Source of the DNA: Gammaproteobacteria bacterium
GTDB lineage: Bacteria > Pseudomonadota > Gammaproteobacteria > Chromatiales > Chromatiaceae
DNA length: 49,179 nucleotides
Assembly: GCA_009908845.1 (NCBI GenBank)
Contig: JAAAOQ010000051.1
Coordinates: 1-49,179 of the forward strand
Direction: 5' to 3'
The notes beneath the pieces were generated by a model, which did no database searches, was not told the origin of the DNA, and saw nothing but the letters and a program-made list of their open reading frames with translations. A program made the translations under genes and the position numbers. This document shows positions 1 to 8,512 of the stretch, one piece after another; the stretch's first letter is position 1, and each line of letters begins with the position of its first letter.

Positions 1-34
1 CCCCCTCAATGTGGCTCTGTGTCGATGGATGTGT

Positions 35-69
35 CCGTCCTCAACATAACCCACGGACGTTGAGGACGG
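35..69. repeat. 11-bp perfect inverted repeat beside the truncated cydA end
   Basis: The left arm CCGTCCTCAAC (35-45) is the exact reverse complement of the right arm GTTGAGGACGG (59-69), with a 13-nt loop. It starts 6 nt beyond the stop codon of the cytochrome bd subunit I gene. There is no T-run after it on either strand, so a simple intrinsic terminator is not clearly indicated. The left arm with two flanking bases (GTCCGTCCTCAACA, 33-46) occurs again at 31933-31946. It could be the end of an inserted element or a chance hairpin. Confidence 0.6.
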
Positions 70-74
70 GCAGG

Positions 75-1394
75 TCAAAACATCATGTCTAAGAGCGACG
101 TCAGCGCCGCGCCGCTGGAGAGGCTCGGCGTCACCGCATTGGCGGTGCGCATTAGGCCGTGGATCACCCACGGCTGGCGTCCGACCTCGGCGGTGAGCCA
201 GCCGGTGAGCACCGCGACGAACCCGCTGGGCCAGGCGAGGAAGGTCGACCACAGGAACCAGCGCGGCAGGCTGCTGACGGGGACATCCGGCTCGCGCGCG
301 TCGAGGCTCGCGTCTCGTGCTGCCGTTCGGAGCCCGGCCGCCGGATGCAATCGCCCCCGCAGCATCAGCCAGAGCCCGCTCCAGGAGATCACTAGCATCA
401 CCAGGCCGAGACCGACCATGATCCGGAACGCATAGAACGGGATCAGGAACGGCGGCCGCTCATCGGCCGGCACGGTGACGATGCCGGGCTCCTCGCTGCT
501 GAGGCTGCCCTGAACCACGAGGCTCCCGAGGAACGGCAGCGCGATCTCGAAGCGGTTGCGCTCGTTGGCGACATCGGGCCAGGCGACCAGCACCAGGCGC
601 GCCGGCTGCTCGGTCTGCCAGCGGCCCTCGATGGTCGTGAACTTACCCGGCTGATGCTCAGCGGTGTACTCGCCGTTGAAGTGACCGTAGCCGATCTGGA
701 GCGGCGTCAGCACCGCGGCGATGCCGAGCCCCATCCGCAGCATGACGCGCGCCTCGGCCGCATGGCGGTTGCGCAGCAGGTACCAGGCGCCGGTCGCGGC
801 GACGCAGAAGGCCGTGGTCAGGTAGGCCCCGAGCAGCATGTGCGGAAAGCGCACCCAGAGCACCGGGTCGAGCAGGATCTCGGCCCAATCGCGCGGTGCA
901 AAGCGACCGTCGATCAGCTCGTAGCCGACCGGTACCTGCATCCAGGTGTTGTTGGCCATGATCCAGAACGCCGAGAAGGTCGTGCCTAGGGCGACCATCA
1001 ACGCCGAGATGAAGTAGGCCCAGCGCGGGACCTTCTCGCGGCCGAACAAAAGCACGCCGAAGAAGGTCGCCTCGAGCAGGAAGGCGGTAAAGGACTCGTA
1101 GGCGAGCAGCGGCCCTTGGATCGGCCCGGCCTTGGTCGAGAGCTCGCTCCAGTTAGTGCCGAACTGGAACGCCATCACCAGCCCCGAGACCACGCCGAGG
1201 CCGAACGCGACCGCGAACACCTTGAGCCAGAAGTCGAACAGCCGGCGGAACACCGGGCGGCCGGTGACCAGCGATAGCCCCTCCAGCGTTGCCAGCCAGG
1301 CCGCAAGCCCGATCGTGAACGCCGGAAAGATGATGTGGAACGAGACCGTGAACGCGAACTGTAGCCGCGACAGGGTGATCGGGTCGAAATCCAT
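75..1394 (-). CDS. cydA: Cytochrome bd-type ubiquinol oxidase subunit I (CydA/CioA family), C-terminally short
   Basis: This is the haem-bearing, quinol-oxidising subunit of a bd-type terminal oxidase in the inner membrane, which reduces O2 to water. The 439-residue product opens with the family's N-terminal helix and axial-ligand histidine (SFHIIFP, His20). It continues with GLVMAFQFGTNWS and the FGREKVPR loop, followed by several hydrophobic helices. The quinol-binding loop is short, as in cyanide-insensitive (Cio) types. The start is supported by GAGGAT upstream. The family normally continues past the QPWV-GLMRTANAV segment with one more membrane helix and a cytoplasmic tail. Here the frame ends abruptly after LTSLLDMMF, so about 40-50 residues appear to be missing. 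That suggests truncation by rearrangement or frameshift, or a sequence error. Subunit II (cydB) would lie left of the window and is not visible. The family call is sure; functionality is doubtful. Confidence 0.85.
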   Translation of the reverse strand: MDFDPITLSRLQFAFTVSFHIIFPAFTIGLAAWLATLEGLSLVTGRPVFRRLFDFWLKVFAVAFGLGVVSGLVMAFQFGTNWSELSTKAGPIQGPLLAYESFTAFLLEATFFGVLLFGREKVPRWAYFISALMVALGTTFSAFWIMANNTWMQVPVGYELIDGRFAPRDWAEILLDPVLWVRFPHMLLGAYLTTAFCVAATGAWYLLRNRHAAEARVMLRMGLGIAAVLTPLQIGYGHFNGEYTAEHQPGKFTTIEGRWQTEQPARLVLVAWPDVANERNRFEIALPFLGSLVVQGSLSSEEPGIVTVPADERPPFLIPFYAFRIMVGLGLVMLVISWSGLWLMLRGRLHPAAGLRTAARDASLDAREPDVPVSSLPRWFLWSTFLAWPSGFVAVLTGWLTAEVGRQPWVIHGLMRTANAVTPSLSSGAALTSLLDMMF

Positions 1395-1905
1395 CGCTTG
1401 ATCCTCAGTGCTTCCGCCAGTCGCCGAGCGCCCGCCGAGCGCCTCAGCGAAGACCTCTCTAGGCGAAGGGAGCGGCTCAAGTCGTTGCCGCTAGCTTTCT
1501 CTCGATGGACATGCTGGCCGCGCGCCTGAACACAATCGCTGTCATGGATTCTTGCGTCGCGGCGATCTTCTCTACGGGTTGCTCGATCCGGCCGGCCGAC
1601 TGGGCTGGGGTAGGCTGTACGATGCCTTCGTCCAAGTATTCTTGTCGGGAGTAAGAGAGGTGGCACGTCGCTTTCGGGCCTCGATGCCGAACCGAACTGC
1701 CTCGAATCAGCCGATGGAAGCAACGACGACTTGACTACTGCTGCTGGGCCATTTTGACTGCCTGGCTTTCGCAGGAGTTGCACTTCTGGGCTGCTGACCG
1801 CGTATCCTGACCACGTATCCTGGCCGCGCCCGTTTCCCCGGGGCGGGCGGATCAAGCCGGGCTCTCCGGATGTCCTGTGTGACCAAGAACCATGAGGATC
1901 AGGCG
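1395..1905. other. 511-bp intergenic region between divergent genes
   Basis: This spacer separates the leftward oxidase gene from the rightward DUF4139 gene and should hold both promoters. I see no convincing ORF. A 60-codon frame at 1552-1734 has no recognisable features. A 13-bp tandem duplication of the form GACCrCGTATCCT occupies 1796-1808 and 1809-1821, with one mismatch. No clear -10/-35 pair or regulator palindrome was recognised. Confidence 0.5.
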
Positions 1906-3387
1906 ATGAGGACTGTCCTAGCCGCTGCGTCGGCGCTCCTGCTGTGTGCGATCCCTTTGGAGGGGCTTATGGCCGAGACCGCGATGGATGCGGCTGCGTT
2001 GTCGCAGGCGGGTGAGCAACGGAGCACGCTTGAGGACCAGACCGCGGTGGCGGTCACGATCTACAACGACGATCTGGCCTTGATCAAAGACAGCCGACGC
2101 GTGACCCTGCCGGCTGGGCGCACCGAGCTGGCCTTCCGCGATGTCAGTGGTCAGATCCGTCCCGAGACCGCGTTGCTGCGGACCATCGAGGGCGTTCCGC
2201 CGAGCCTGATCGAGCAGAATTTCGACTTCGATCTGCTGACCCCGGTCTCGTTGCTGGAGAAGTACGTCGGACGCGAGGTTGGCCTCGTGACGCGGCATCC
2301 GACCACCGGTGAGGAGACCGAGGAATCCGCCGTTGTGCTCGCCGCAAGCGATGGCGTGGTGCTGCGCGTTGGCGATCGGATCGAGACCTTCGGCTCGAGC
2401 CAGACGCCGGGCCGCATCGTCTATCGGGATATCCCGCCGAATTTGCGTGATCGCCCGACCCTGGTGCTGGCGCTCGACAGCGAGGTCGCCGGCGAGCGTC
2501 TGCTCGAGCTCAGCTATCTCAGTCGCGGCCTGAGCTGGAAGGCCGACTATGTCGGTGAACTGACGCCCGGGCAGGACCGACTCGACCTCGCCGGCTGGGT
2601 CACACTCGAGAATCGCAGCGGCACCAGCTACTCAAATGCCCAGCTGCAGCTGGTCGCGGGCGATGTGAATCAGGTCGAGGAGGAGAGGCGCCAACCCCAA
2701 TACGAGACGATGGCGATGCGTGCGGCGGCGCCGGCCTCAAACATGCGCGAGGAGAGCCTGTTCGAATACCACCTCTATACCCTGTCGCACCCGACTACCA
2801 TCGCTGACAACCAGACCAAGCAGGTGGCATTGCTCGATGCAACCGATGTCGTCGTCGACAAGGAGCTGCTGGTGCAGGGTGATCAGCGCGCCTACCGCGA
2901 GCCGCGCGGCGAGCTTTGGCATGACCTCGATGTCAGTGTGTACCTGAATGCGACCAACGACGCGGCATCGAACTTGGGCTTGCCGCTGCCCGCCGGTATC
3001 GTGCGCATCTACCAGCGCGACAGCGAAAGCAATCTGCAGTTCATCGGCGAGGACCGGATCGACCATACGCCCAAGAACGAGTCCTTGCGGCTAAAGCTCG
3101 GGCAATCCTTCGATGTAACGGCTGAGCGCCGCCAGACCGAGTTTACCAAGCTCTCCGGCAGCGGACCCTGGAAGTACCAGTTCGAGGGGGCCTACGAGAT
3201 CCGGATCAAGAACGCCAAGCCCGAGCCCCAGCAGGTGACCGTGCAGGAGCGTATCCCGGGCGACTGGACGATGCTCGAGGAAAGCGCCTCCCATGAGCAG
3301 GGCAATGCCAACACGGCGGTTTGGGGCCTAGAGGTGCCCGCCGAGGGCGAGATGCGGCTGAGCTATCGGGTCCGGGTGCGTTTCTGA
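1906..3387 (+). CDS. Secreted DUF4139 domain protein
   Basis: The frame is open from 1870, but the start chosen is the ATG at 1906. It follows an AGGA motif at a sensible distance and begins with a signal peptide (MRTVLAAASALLLCAIPLEG, cleavage probably near residues 23-25). The 493-residue product then has the DUF4139 pattern: an N-terminal segment with VTIYNDDLALIKDSR, a beta-rich body, and a C-terminal part with RIKNAKPEPQQVTVQERIPG and LSYRVRVRF at the very end. Proteins of this family are exported and have no established biochemical role. The gene stands alone, divergent from the oxidase gene and 467 bp ahead of cbbL. The family call is fairly firm; function is unknown. Confidence 0.75.
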   Translation: MRTVLAAASALLLCAIPLEGLMAETAMDAAALSQAGEQRSTLEDQTAVAVTIYNDDLALIKDSRRVTLPAGRTELAFRDVSGQIRPETALLRTIEGVPPSLIEQNFDFDLLTPVSLLEKYVGREVGLVTRHPTTGEETEESAVVLAASDGVVLRVGDRIETFGSSQTPGRIVYRDIPPNLRDRPTLVLALDSEVAGERLLELSYLSRGLSWKADYVGELTPGQDRLDLAGWVTLENRSGTSYSNAQLQLVAGDVNQVEEERRQPQYETMAMRAAAPASNMREESLFEYHLYTLSHPTTIADNQTKQVALLDATDVVVDKELLVQGDQRAYREPRGELWHDLDVSVYLNATNDAASNLGLPLPAGIVRIYQRDSESNLQFIGEDRIDHTPKNESLRLKLGQSFDVTAERRQTEFTKLSGSGPWKYQFEGAYEIRIKNAKPEPQQVTVQERIPGDWTMLEESASHEQGNANTAVWGLEVPAEGEMRLSYRVRVRF

Positions 3388-3571
3388 GGCTTTGTTGCTG
3401 CTGGTCCAATCTTGACCACTGCTTGGCGCATTAGGCTTCCGTTGAGCGCTCCGTTGCGTTGCTCGCTCGGATAAGGGGCTACCGAGGCTCGCGCGCCTCT
3501 GCCGCCTGACGGCGTGGGTTATCGCGGGCCCGGCACCGGCACATGAAGTTCCCTGCTAGCCGCACGGTTAC

Positions 3572-3585
3572 TTGATCTAGGTCAA
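3572..3585. promoter_or_regulatory. FNR-like binding site (TTGATCTAGGTCAA)
   Basis: The 14-mer TTGATCTAGGTCAA matches the FNR/Anr/FnrL consensus TTGAT-N4-ATCAA at 9 of 10 defined positions and is a near-perfect dyad. It lies 270 bp before the cbbL start. FNR-family regulators sense oxygen or redox state. The site suggests that oxygen tension controls carboxysome gene expression, or that an FNR-family protein acts on a promoter in this spacer. The motif is seen; binding is inferred. Confidence 0.6.
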
Positions 3586-3686
3586 TGCGATGAGTGCCGC
3601 TCAATAGCAGCTATTGCTGCACCGTTGCGGCTCGTTTAATGTCCCGGGCGCACTAAAACGGCGCCGCCGGCTGTTCTCAGCATAGA

Positions 3687-3724
3687 CTGAAATCGATCTA
3701 GACGATCGAAACAATTGATTTCAG
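3687..3724. promoter_or_regulatory. Inverted repeats, probable CbbR (LysR-type) operator
   Basis: CTGAAATC (3687-3694) and GATTTCAG (3717-3724) form a perfect 8-bp inverted repeat. Nested inside is a second one, TCGATC (3693-3698) with GATCGA (3704-3709). LysR-type regulators bind interrupted dyads of this sort (T-N11-A and related), and a cbbR gene lies at the far end of the same cluster. The centre is about 150 bp before the cbbL ATG, a plausible activator position if there is a long leader. Binding is inferred. Confidence 0.5.
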
Positions 3725-3854
3725 GTTAAGACTACGTGCGGCGTATGGTTATCAGGTTTTCAGCGGCAGTTGCCGAGCCTTCCTAGCAGGATCCCGAGTT
3801 GAGGCAACCCGGATCAAGCGACGCAGACGCAGAACAGACCCACAGGAGCTGAGC

Positions 3855-5264
3855 ATGAGCAAGAAGTACGACGCCGGTGTAAAAGAATACCGGGACATGT
3901 ACTGGACCCCCGACTATGTCCCGCTGGACACTGACCTGCTGGCCTGTTTCAAGGTCACAGGGCAGCCCGGCGTCCCGCGTGAAGAGGTTGCCGCCGCCGT
4001 CGCCGCTGAATCCTCGACCGGTACCTGGTCAACCGTCTGGTCGGAGCTGCTGACCGACCTCGAGTACTATAAGGGCCGTGCCTATCGCATCGAGGACGTG
4101 CCGGGCGATAACGAGTCGTTCTATGCGTTCGTTGCCTACCCGATCGATCTGTTCGAGGAAGGCTCGGTCGTCAACGTGCTGACGTCGTTGGTCGGTAACG
4201 TGTTCGGTTTCAAGGCGCTCAAGCATCTGCGCCTAGAAGACATCCGCTTCCCGATCGCCTACATCAAGACCTGCGGCGGCCCACCGTCGGGAATCCAAGT
4301 CGAGCGCGACAAGCTCAACAAGTACGGTCGGCCTCTGCTCGGCGCCACCATCAAGCCCAAGTTGGGCCTCTCGGCGAAAAACTACGGCCGTGCGGTCTAC
4401 GAGTGCCTCCGTGGCGGTCTGGACCTGACCAAAGACGACGAGAACGTTAACTCTCAGCCGTTCATGCGCTGGCGTGATCGTTTCGAGTTCGTCGGCGAGG
4501 CGATCCAGAAGGCGCAGCAGGAGACCGGTGAGCGCAAGGGACACTATCTGAACGTCACCGCCTCGACGCCGGAAGAGATGTACAAGCGCGCCGAGTTCGC
4601 CAAGGAGGTGGGCTCGCCGATCATCATGCACGATTTCCTGACCGGCGGCTTCACGGCCAACACCGGCCTGGCCAACTGGTGCCGCGAGAACGGCATGCTG
4701 CTGCACATCCACCGCGCGATGCACGCGGTCATCGACCGTCATCCGAAGCACGGCATCCACTTCCGCGTGCTGGCCAAATGTCTTCGCCTGTCGGGCGGCG
4801 ACCATCTGCACACCGGCACCGTCGTCGGTAAGCTCGAAGGCGATCGCGCCTCGACGCTCGGCTTTGTAGACCAGCTTCGCGAGTCCTTCGTGCCGGAAGA
4901 CCGTTCGCGCGGCGTCTTCTTCGATCAGGACTGGGGTTCGATGCCGGGCGTCTTGGCCGTCGCATCGGGAGGAATCCACGTCTGGCACATGCCGGCCCTA
5001 GTGACCATCTTCGGCGACGATTCCTGCCTGCAGTTCGGCGGCGGTACCCAGGGCCATCCCTGGGGCAACGCGGCCGGTGCGGCCGCCAACCGTGTCGCCG
5101 TGGAGGCCTCGGTCAAGGCCCGCAACGAGGGCCGCGAGATCGAGAAGGAGGCCCGTGACATCCTCGGCGAGGCCGCCCAGCACAGCCCCGAGCTGGCCAT
5201 CGCGATGGAGACCTGGAAGGAGATCAAGTTCGAGTTCGAGACCGTCGACAAGCTCGACGCTTGA
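3855..5264 (+). CDS. cbbL: Ribulose-1,5-bisphosphate carboxylase large subunit, form IA (carboxysomal)
   Basis: This is the catalytic subunit of RubisCO, which adds CO2 to ribulose-1,5-bisphosphate to give two 3-phosphoglycerates. It assembles as L8S8 inside the carboxysome. The 469-residue length is normal for form IA. Visible landmarks are TIKPKLGLS (catalytic Lys167/Lys169), the activation segment [11 protein letters not shown] with the carbamylated Lys193 followed by Asp-Asp-Glu, HIHRAMHAV, the loop-6 region [10 protein letters not shown], and [12 protein letters not shown] near the end. The start is backed by AGGAG upstream. It is the first gene of the carboxysome operon and lies 111 bp before cbbS. 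Its position ahead of csoS2 marks it as the carboxysome-packaged (IAc) type. The assignment is certain. Confidence 0.98.
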   Translation: MSKKYDAGVKEYRDMYWTPDYVPLDTDLLACFKVTGQPGVPREEVAAAVAAESSTGTWSTVWSELLTDLEYYKGRAYRIEDVPGDNESFYAFVAYPIDLFEEGSVVNVLTSLVGNVFGFKALKHLRLEDIRFPIAYIKTCGGPPSGIQVERDKLNKYGRPLLGATIKPKLGLSAKNYGRAVYECLRGGLDLTKDDENVNSQPFMRWRDRFEFVGEAIQKAQQETGERKGHYLNVTASTPEEMYKRAEFAKEVGSPIIMHDFLTGGFTANTGLANWCRENGMLLHIHRAMHAVIDRHPKHGIHFRVLAKCLRLSGGDHLHTGTVVGKLEGDRASTLGFVDQLRESFVPEDRSRGVFFDQDWGSMPGVLAVASGGIHVWHMPALVTIFGDDSCLQFGGGTQGHPWGNAAGAAANRVAVEASVKARNEGREIEKEARDILGEAAQHSPELAIAMETWKEIKFEFETVDKLDA

Positions 5265-5375
5265 TCGGCTAACGCCCGGGGCATCGGAGCGCTTGGTGCG
5301 TTCGGCCCCGGTCGCGATCGCCTCGGCCCGCCTTAGCCACATACGACCGATACGCACCAATCAGGAGCACTCGCC

Positions 5376-5720
5376 ATGTCCTTGCAATCCACCATGGGCG
5401 ACTACCAGACCAAGCAGACGCTGGAGACCTTTGGCTTCTTGCCGCCGCTCTCGCAGCAGGAGATCTACGACCAGATCGCGTACATCATCGCGCAGGGCTG
5501 GACGCCCGCGATCGAGCATGTCCATCCGTCCAAGACCATGGACGACTATTGGACGATGTGGAAGCTGCCGTTCTTCGGTGAGCAGGAGTTGGGTAACGTC
5601 GCTGCCGAGCTCGAGGCCTGTCATCGCTCCTATCCGGATCATCACGTTCGCTTGACCGGGTACGACAACTACACGCAGAGCCAAGGGTCGGCCTTCGTCG
5701 TCTTCCAAGGCCGCGGCTGA
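5376..5720 (+). CDS. cbbS: Ribulose-1,5-bisphosphate carboxylase small subunit
   Basis: The small subunit caps the L8 core of form I RubisCO. The 114-residue protein has the family signature [20 protein letters not shown] near the N-terminus, then [23 protein letters not shown] and a closing [16 protein letters not shown] sits 8 nt before the ATG. It follows cbbL directly and is followed by a stem-loop (5750-5781) before csoS2. Such a structure may help keep the RubisCO part of the message in excess over shell transcripts. Identification is certain. Confidence 0.97.
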   Translation: MSLQSTMGDYQTKQTLETFGFLPPLSQQEIYDQIAYIIAQGWTPAIEHVHPSKTMDDYWTMWKLPFFGEQELGNVAAELEACHRSYPDHHVRLTGYDNYTQSQGSAFVVFQGRG

Positions 5721-5749
5721 ATCGTGAGCTGACCTCTGCCCTGCGTTGA

Positions 5750-5781
5750 ACCGGGCCCGGGCGCCGAGCCCGTGATCCGGT
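5750..5781 (+). promoter_or_regulatory. Two-step stem-loop between cbbS and csoS2
   Basis: The outer arms ACCGG (5750-5754) and CCGGT (5777-5781) enclose inner arms CGGGC (5758-5762) and GCCCG (5768-5772) around a 5-nt loop. No U-tract follows, so it is more likely an mRNA processing, stability or partial-termination element than a full terminator. Its place just after cbbS would suit the large excess of RubisCO over shell proteins. The pairing is seen; the role is inferred. Confidence 0.45.
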
Positions 5782-5938
5782 ACTCAGTGAAGGGCAGGCG
5801 TCGACGATGTCGATCTACGCCTTCCCGATCTTTCAGCACTTGGCGGGTGCCGGGGATCGGCAAGCGATGCACTATCCAGAGCTGTCCGCGCATGTGTTGC
5901 CGCCGGACGGCCAATCCGAGAGCCCCACGGAATTACCC

Positions 5939-8440
5939 ATGGCAAGCAAAGCGAACCTGAGATCGAGTGGCCGCGAGGCGGCCCTGGCCCGCCGGCGTGC
6001 CCTGTCGACCCAGGGCAAGCAGGGGCTGGCGCAGACGACGACCGAGCGCACCCGCGCCCAGCGGTTGCCGCGCTCGAAGCCGCAGCCGTCGAGCGCAGCA
6101 TCGTCGCAAGCCCAAGCGCCGACGCCGGCCGCGCCGTCTCAGTCTCAGGGAGCAAGGCCGAGCCTGGATCTATCACCATCGGCCGCCGCGCCTCGCCGCC
6201 AAGTCGCGCCGCCGAGCCCCTCGCAGTCGAGCCGCGAGCTGGCCCGCCAGCGCCGAGCGAAGCTGGCCCGCGATGGCCGGCGTGCACAGCGCAGCACGGA
6301 TCGTGTACGTGATCCGCGCGCGGACCAATCGGGCGCGCGCTCGGCACCGGCCAAGACCAACGAGCCGGGCAAGGGCGAGTGCCAGTGTGGCGGCCAATGC
6401 AAGCAGGCCCGCGCCAACAATGCGAACGCCGGCGCCGAAAATCCGCCATCGTTGTCTCTGTCGACGCCGACCGCGAGCCTCGGCAGCAACGGCCACGGCC
6501 ACGGCCACGGCAACGGGTCCGCGACAAGCAATCGCAACCGCAAACCGAACCCGGCTCTGGCGGTCAAGCCCGCCGGCCGCGCCGTCGCTCAGGCGCGCCG
6601 CGCAGCGCTGAGCGGCCGCGGCAAGAATGCGACCAATATCCCGAGCTCGGTTGCCGGTATCGCCCGTCAGGCGAATCCGAAGCTCAGCGGGCGCGAGCTC
6701 GCGCAACAGGTTCGAGCGCAGCGCAGCACCAATGGGGGCGCCGGCGAGCGCAAGTCGCCGCCGTCCGGCCGCATGCGTCGCTCGCGCACCGGGGCCGCAG
6801 CGGATCAGCCGTGGAAGGTCGGCGTCAGTGAGACCACACATGGGCAGTCGGTCACCGGCACGCGCGTCGGCCGCAGCGAGAAGACCACCGGTGACGAGCC
6901 GAGCACCTGCCGCACGATCACCGGCACCGAGTACATGGGCGCCGACATCTTCCGCGAATTCTGCCAGAGCGAGCCGTCACCCTCGATCAATAAGATCGGT
7001 GTCAGTCATACGGGCTACGGCAACCAGGTCTCCGGTAACGAGGTCGGCCGCTCACCGCGGGTCACTGGCGACGAGCCGGGCACCTGCAAGAACGTGACCG
7101 GGACCCAGTACCTCTCGCCGGAACAGTACGCGACCTATTGCAACACGCAGCCGGCGCCGGAGCCGCGCGAGACGGGCGTCACCCGGACGCTGCACGGGCA
7201 TGGGCTCTCCGGGACCCTGGTCGGGCACTCGCCCAAGGTAACGGGTGACGAGCAGGGGGCGGGCGTGGTGCCGACCGGTACCCAGTATACGGCCGCCTCC
7301 GAGATCCCCTCGGATCGCTCGGTGCCGCCGAAGGTCGGCACCTCGGTTACCCTCTCCGGGGGCAGTGTCACCGGGACCCGGGTCGGTCGCTCGGCGGCGG
7401 TCACCGGCGACGAGCCCGGCAGCTGCCGCTCGATCACCGGCGACGAGTACGTCGACCTGTCCCAATACGAGCAGTTCTGCGAGACCAAACCGCAGCCCGA
7501 GCCGCCCAAGGTCGGCTACTCGAGCACGAACAAGGGCTATCGCGTCTCGGGCACCCAGACCGGCCGCTCGAGCAGGGTCACCGGCGATGAGCCAGGTACC
7601 TGTAAGGCCGTGACTGGCACGCCCTACGCCGGGCTCGAGCAGGCTGCGGATTACTGTGCCCCGAACCAGCAGCACGAGATCAAGGCGCGCACCCCGGTGA
7701 TGGCGGCCACGCCGGGCCCGCGCATGAGCGGCATTCAACCTGGGATCGGCGGGGTGATGACGGGGGCCGATAAGGGGGCCTGCGAGCCGCTGACCGGCAC
7801 GCCCTATATCGGCGCCGATCAGTACGCCAGCGCCTGTGGCGCCGAGACCAGCAATGCCGCGGAGCCGGGTCAGGCCGATTTCCCGCGGCCCCTGGACGAG
7901 GCAATCGGGCAAGGCTTTAGTGTCACCTCACCCGCGCGGGCCGCATTCGAGGAGCGCCGGGCCAGCGGGGTGACCGGCACCAGCTACGAGACGAACCAGC
8001 ACATCACCGGTCCGTTCGGGATGGGCACGGGCAAGATCACCGGCACCGAGCAGTTTCGCTTCGATGCGAAGCGGGCGCGGCCGGACCTGCTGACGCCTCA
8101 GCCCACCGGCGACAGCCTCAACCAGGCGAGCGTGACGGGCGGCGGCGAATCCGCGGTGCAGTCGACCCCGGCAGAGCGTTGGCGCGTCACCGGCGAAGGC
8201 CAGACGGCTGGATCGAAGATTACCGGTGATGATTGGGAGCGTGGTGAGCGCGTCACCGGCACCGAGGGTAGCTCGGCGCGACGTCGCAACCCCACCCGCC
8301 CCGGACCGATGAGCGCGATGCCGCCGGTCGAGACTAAGCGCAACGAGGAGACGCCAGCGCCGACCAGCCGCGTCACCGGGAGTGCTGGCAGTACTGACCG
8401 CGGCGCCTTGATCACCTACTCAGGGGGCGCGCGGGGCTGA
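5939..8440 (+). CDS. csoS2: Carboxysome assembly scaffold protein CsoS2
   Basis: CsoS2 is the disordered scaffold that joins RubisCO to the shell during alpha-carboxysome assembly. The frame opens at 5807, but family members begin at the equivalent of MASKANLRSSGREAALARRR, so ATG 5939 was chosen (833 residues). The N-terminal domain has about four Arg-rich RubisCO-binding helices of the type ARRRALSTQGK (near residues 11-26, 98-116, 217-228 and 250-263). The middle region (about 292-636) has six repeats built on KVG-S, VTGTxVGRS, TGDEPGTC and TGTxY. The C-terminal region ends in the conserved shell-anchoring peptide ITYSGGARG. Odd points are a Cys cluster CQCGGQC at 148-154 and a third middle repeat that lacks both cysteines. 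A Gly-His run lies near residues 184-192. I saw no obvious A-rich slippery heptamer of the kind that would yield a short CsoS2A form, but this was judged by eye. The identification is very firm. Confidence 0.95.
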   Translation: MASKANLRSSGREAALARRRALSTQGKQGLAQTTTERTRAQRLPRSKPQPSSAASSQAQAPTPAAPSQSQGARPSLDLSPSAAAPRRQVAPPSPSQSSRELARQRRAKLARDGRRAQRSTDRVRDPRADQSGARSAPAKTNEPGKGECQCGGQCKQARANNANAGAENPPSLSLSTPTASLGSNGHGHGHGNGSATSNRNRKPNPALAVKPAGRAVAQARRAALSGRGKNATNIPSSVAGIARQANPKLSGRELAQQVRAQRSTNGGAGERKSPPSGRMRRSRTGAAADQPWKVGVSETTHGQSVTGTRVGRSEKTTGDEPSTCRTITGTEYMGADIFREFCQSEPSPSINKIGVSHTGYGNQVSGNEVGRSPRVTGDEPGTCKNVTGTQYLSPEQYATYCNTQPAPEPRETGVTRTLHGHGLSGTLVGHSPKVTGDEQGAGVVPTGTQYTAASEIPSDRSVPPKVGTSVTLSGGSVTGTRVGRSAAVTGDEPGSCRSITGDEYVDLSQYEQFCETKPQPEPPKVGYSSTNKGYRVSGTQTGRSSRVTGDEPGTCKAVTGTPYAGLEQAADYCAPNQQHEIKARTPVMAATPGPRMSGIQPGIGGVMTGADKGACEPLTGTPYIGADQYASACGAETSNAAEPGQADFPRPLDEAIGQGFSVTSPARAAFEERRASGVTGTSYETNQHITGPFGMGTGKITGTEQFRFDAKRARPDLLTPQPTGDSLNQASVTGGGESAVQSTPAERWRVTGEGQTAGSKITGDDWERGERVTGTEGSSARRRNPTRPGPMSAMPPVETKRNEETPAPTSRVTGSAGSTDRGALITYSGGARG

Positions 8441-8512
8441 TCGCCCGGCTGCGTCATGACTCGACCGCTCGCCATTGTTGAACCGACACGCTGAGTTCGA
8501 TCGCTTCCTCCC

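Larger units (their letters stand above)
3388..3854 (+). promoter_or_regulatory. 467-bp regulatory region upstream of the carboxysome operon
   Basis: This gene-free stretch precedes cbbL, the first gene of the carboxysome operon, and carries at least two palindromic sites listed separately: an FNR/CRP-family box (3572-3585) and a LysR-type inverted repeat (3687-3724). The part from about 3660 to 3760 is clearly more A+T-rich than the surrounding coding DNA, as expected for a promoter. No ORF is credible in it. The ribosome-binding site AGGAG lies 8-12 nt before the cbbL ATG. Confidence 0.7.

Noticed and set aside
1552..1734. 60-codon plus-strand frame in the spacer before the DUF4139 gene
   Set aside because: No ribosome-binding site, no recognisable domain and average composition for random GC-rich DNA.
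1175..1855. 226-codon frame on the minus strand overlapping the oxidase gene
   Set aside because: It lies in another frame of the clearly coding cydA and its spacer, is Arg/Ser-rich and shows no family pattern.
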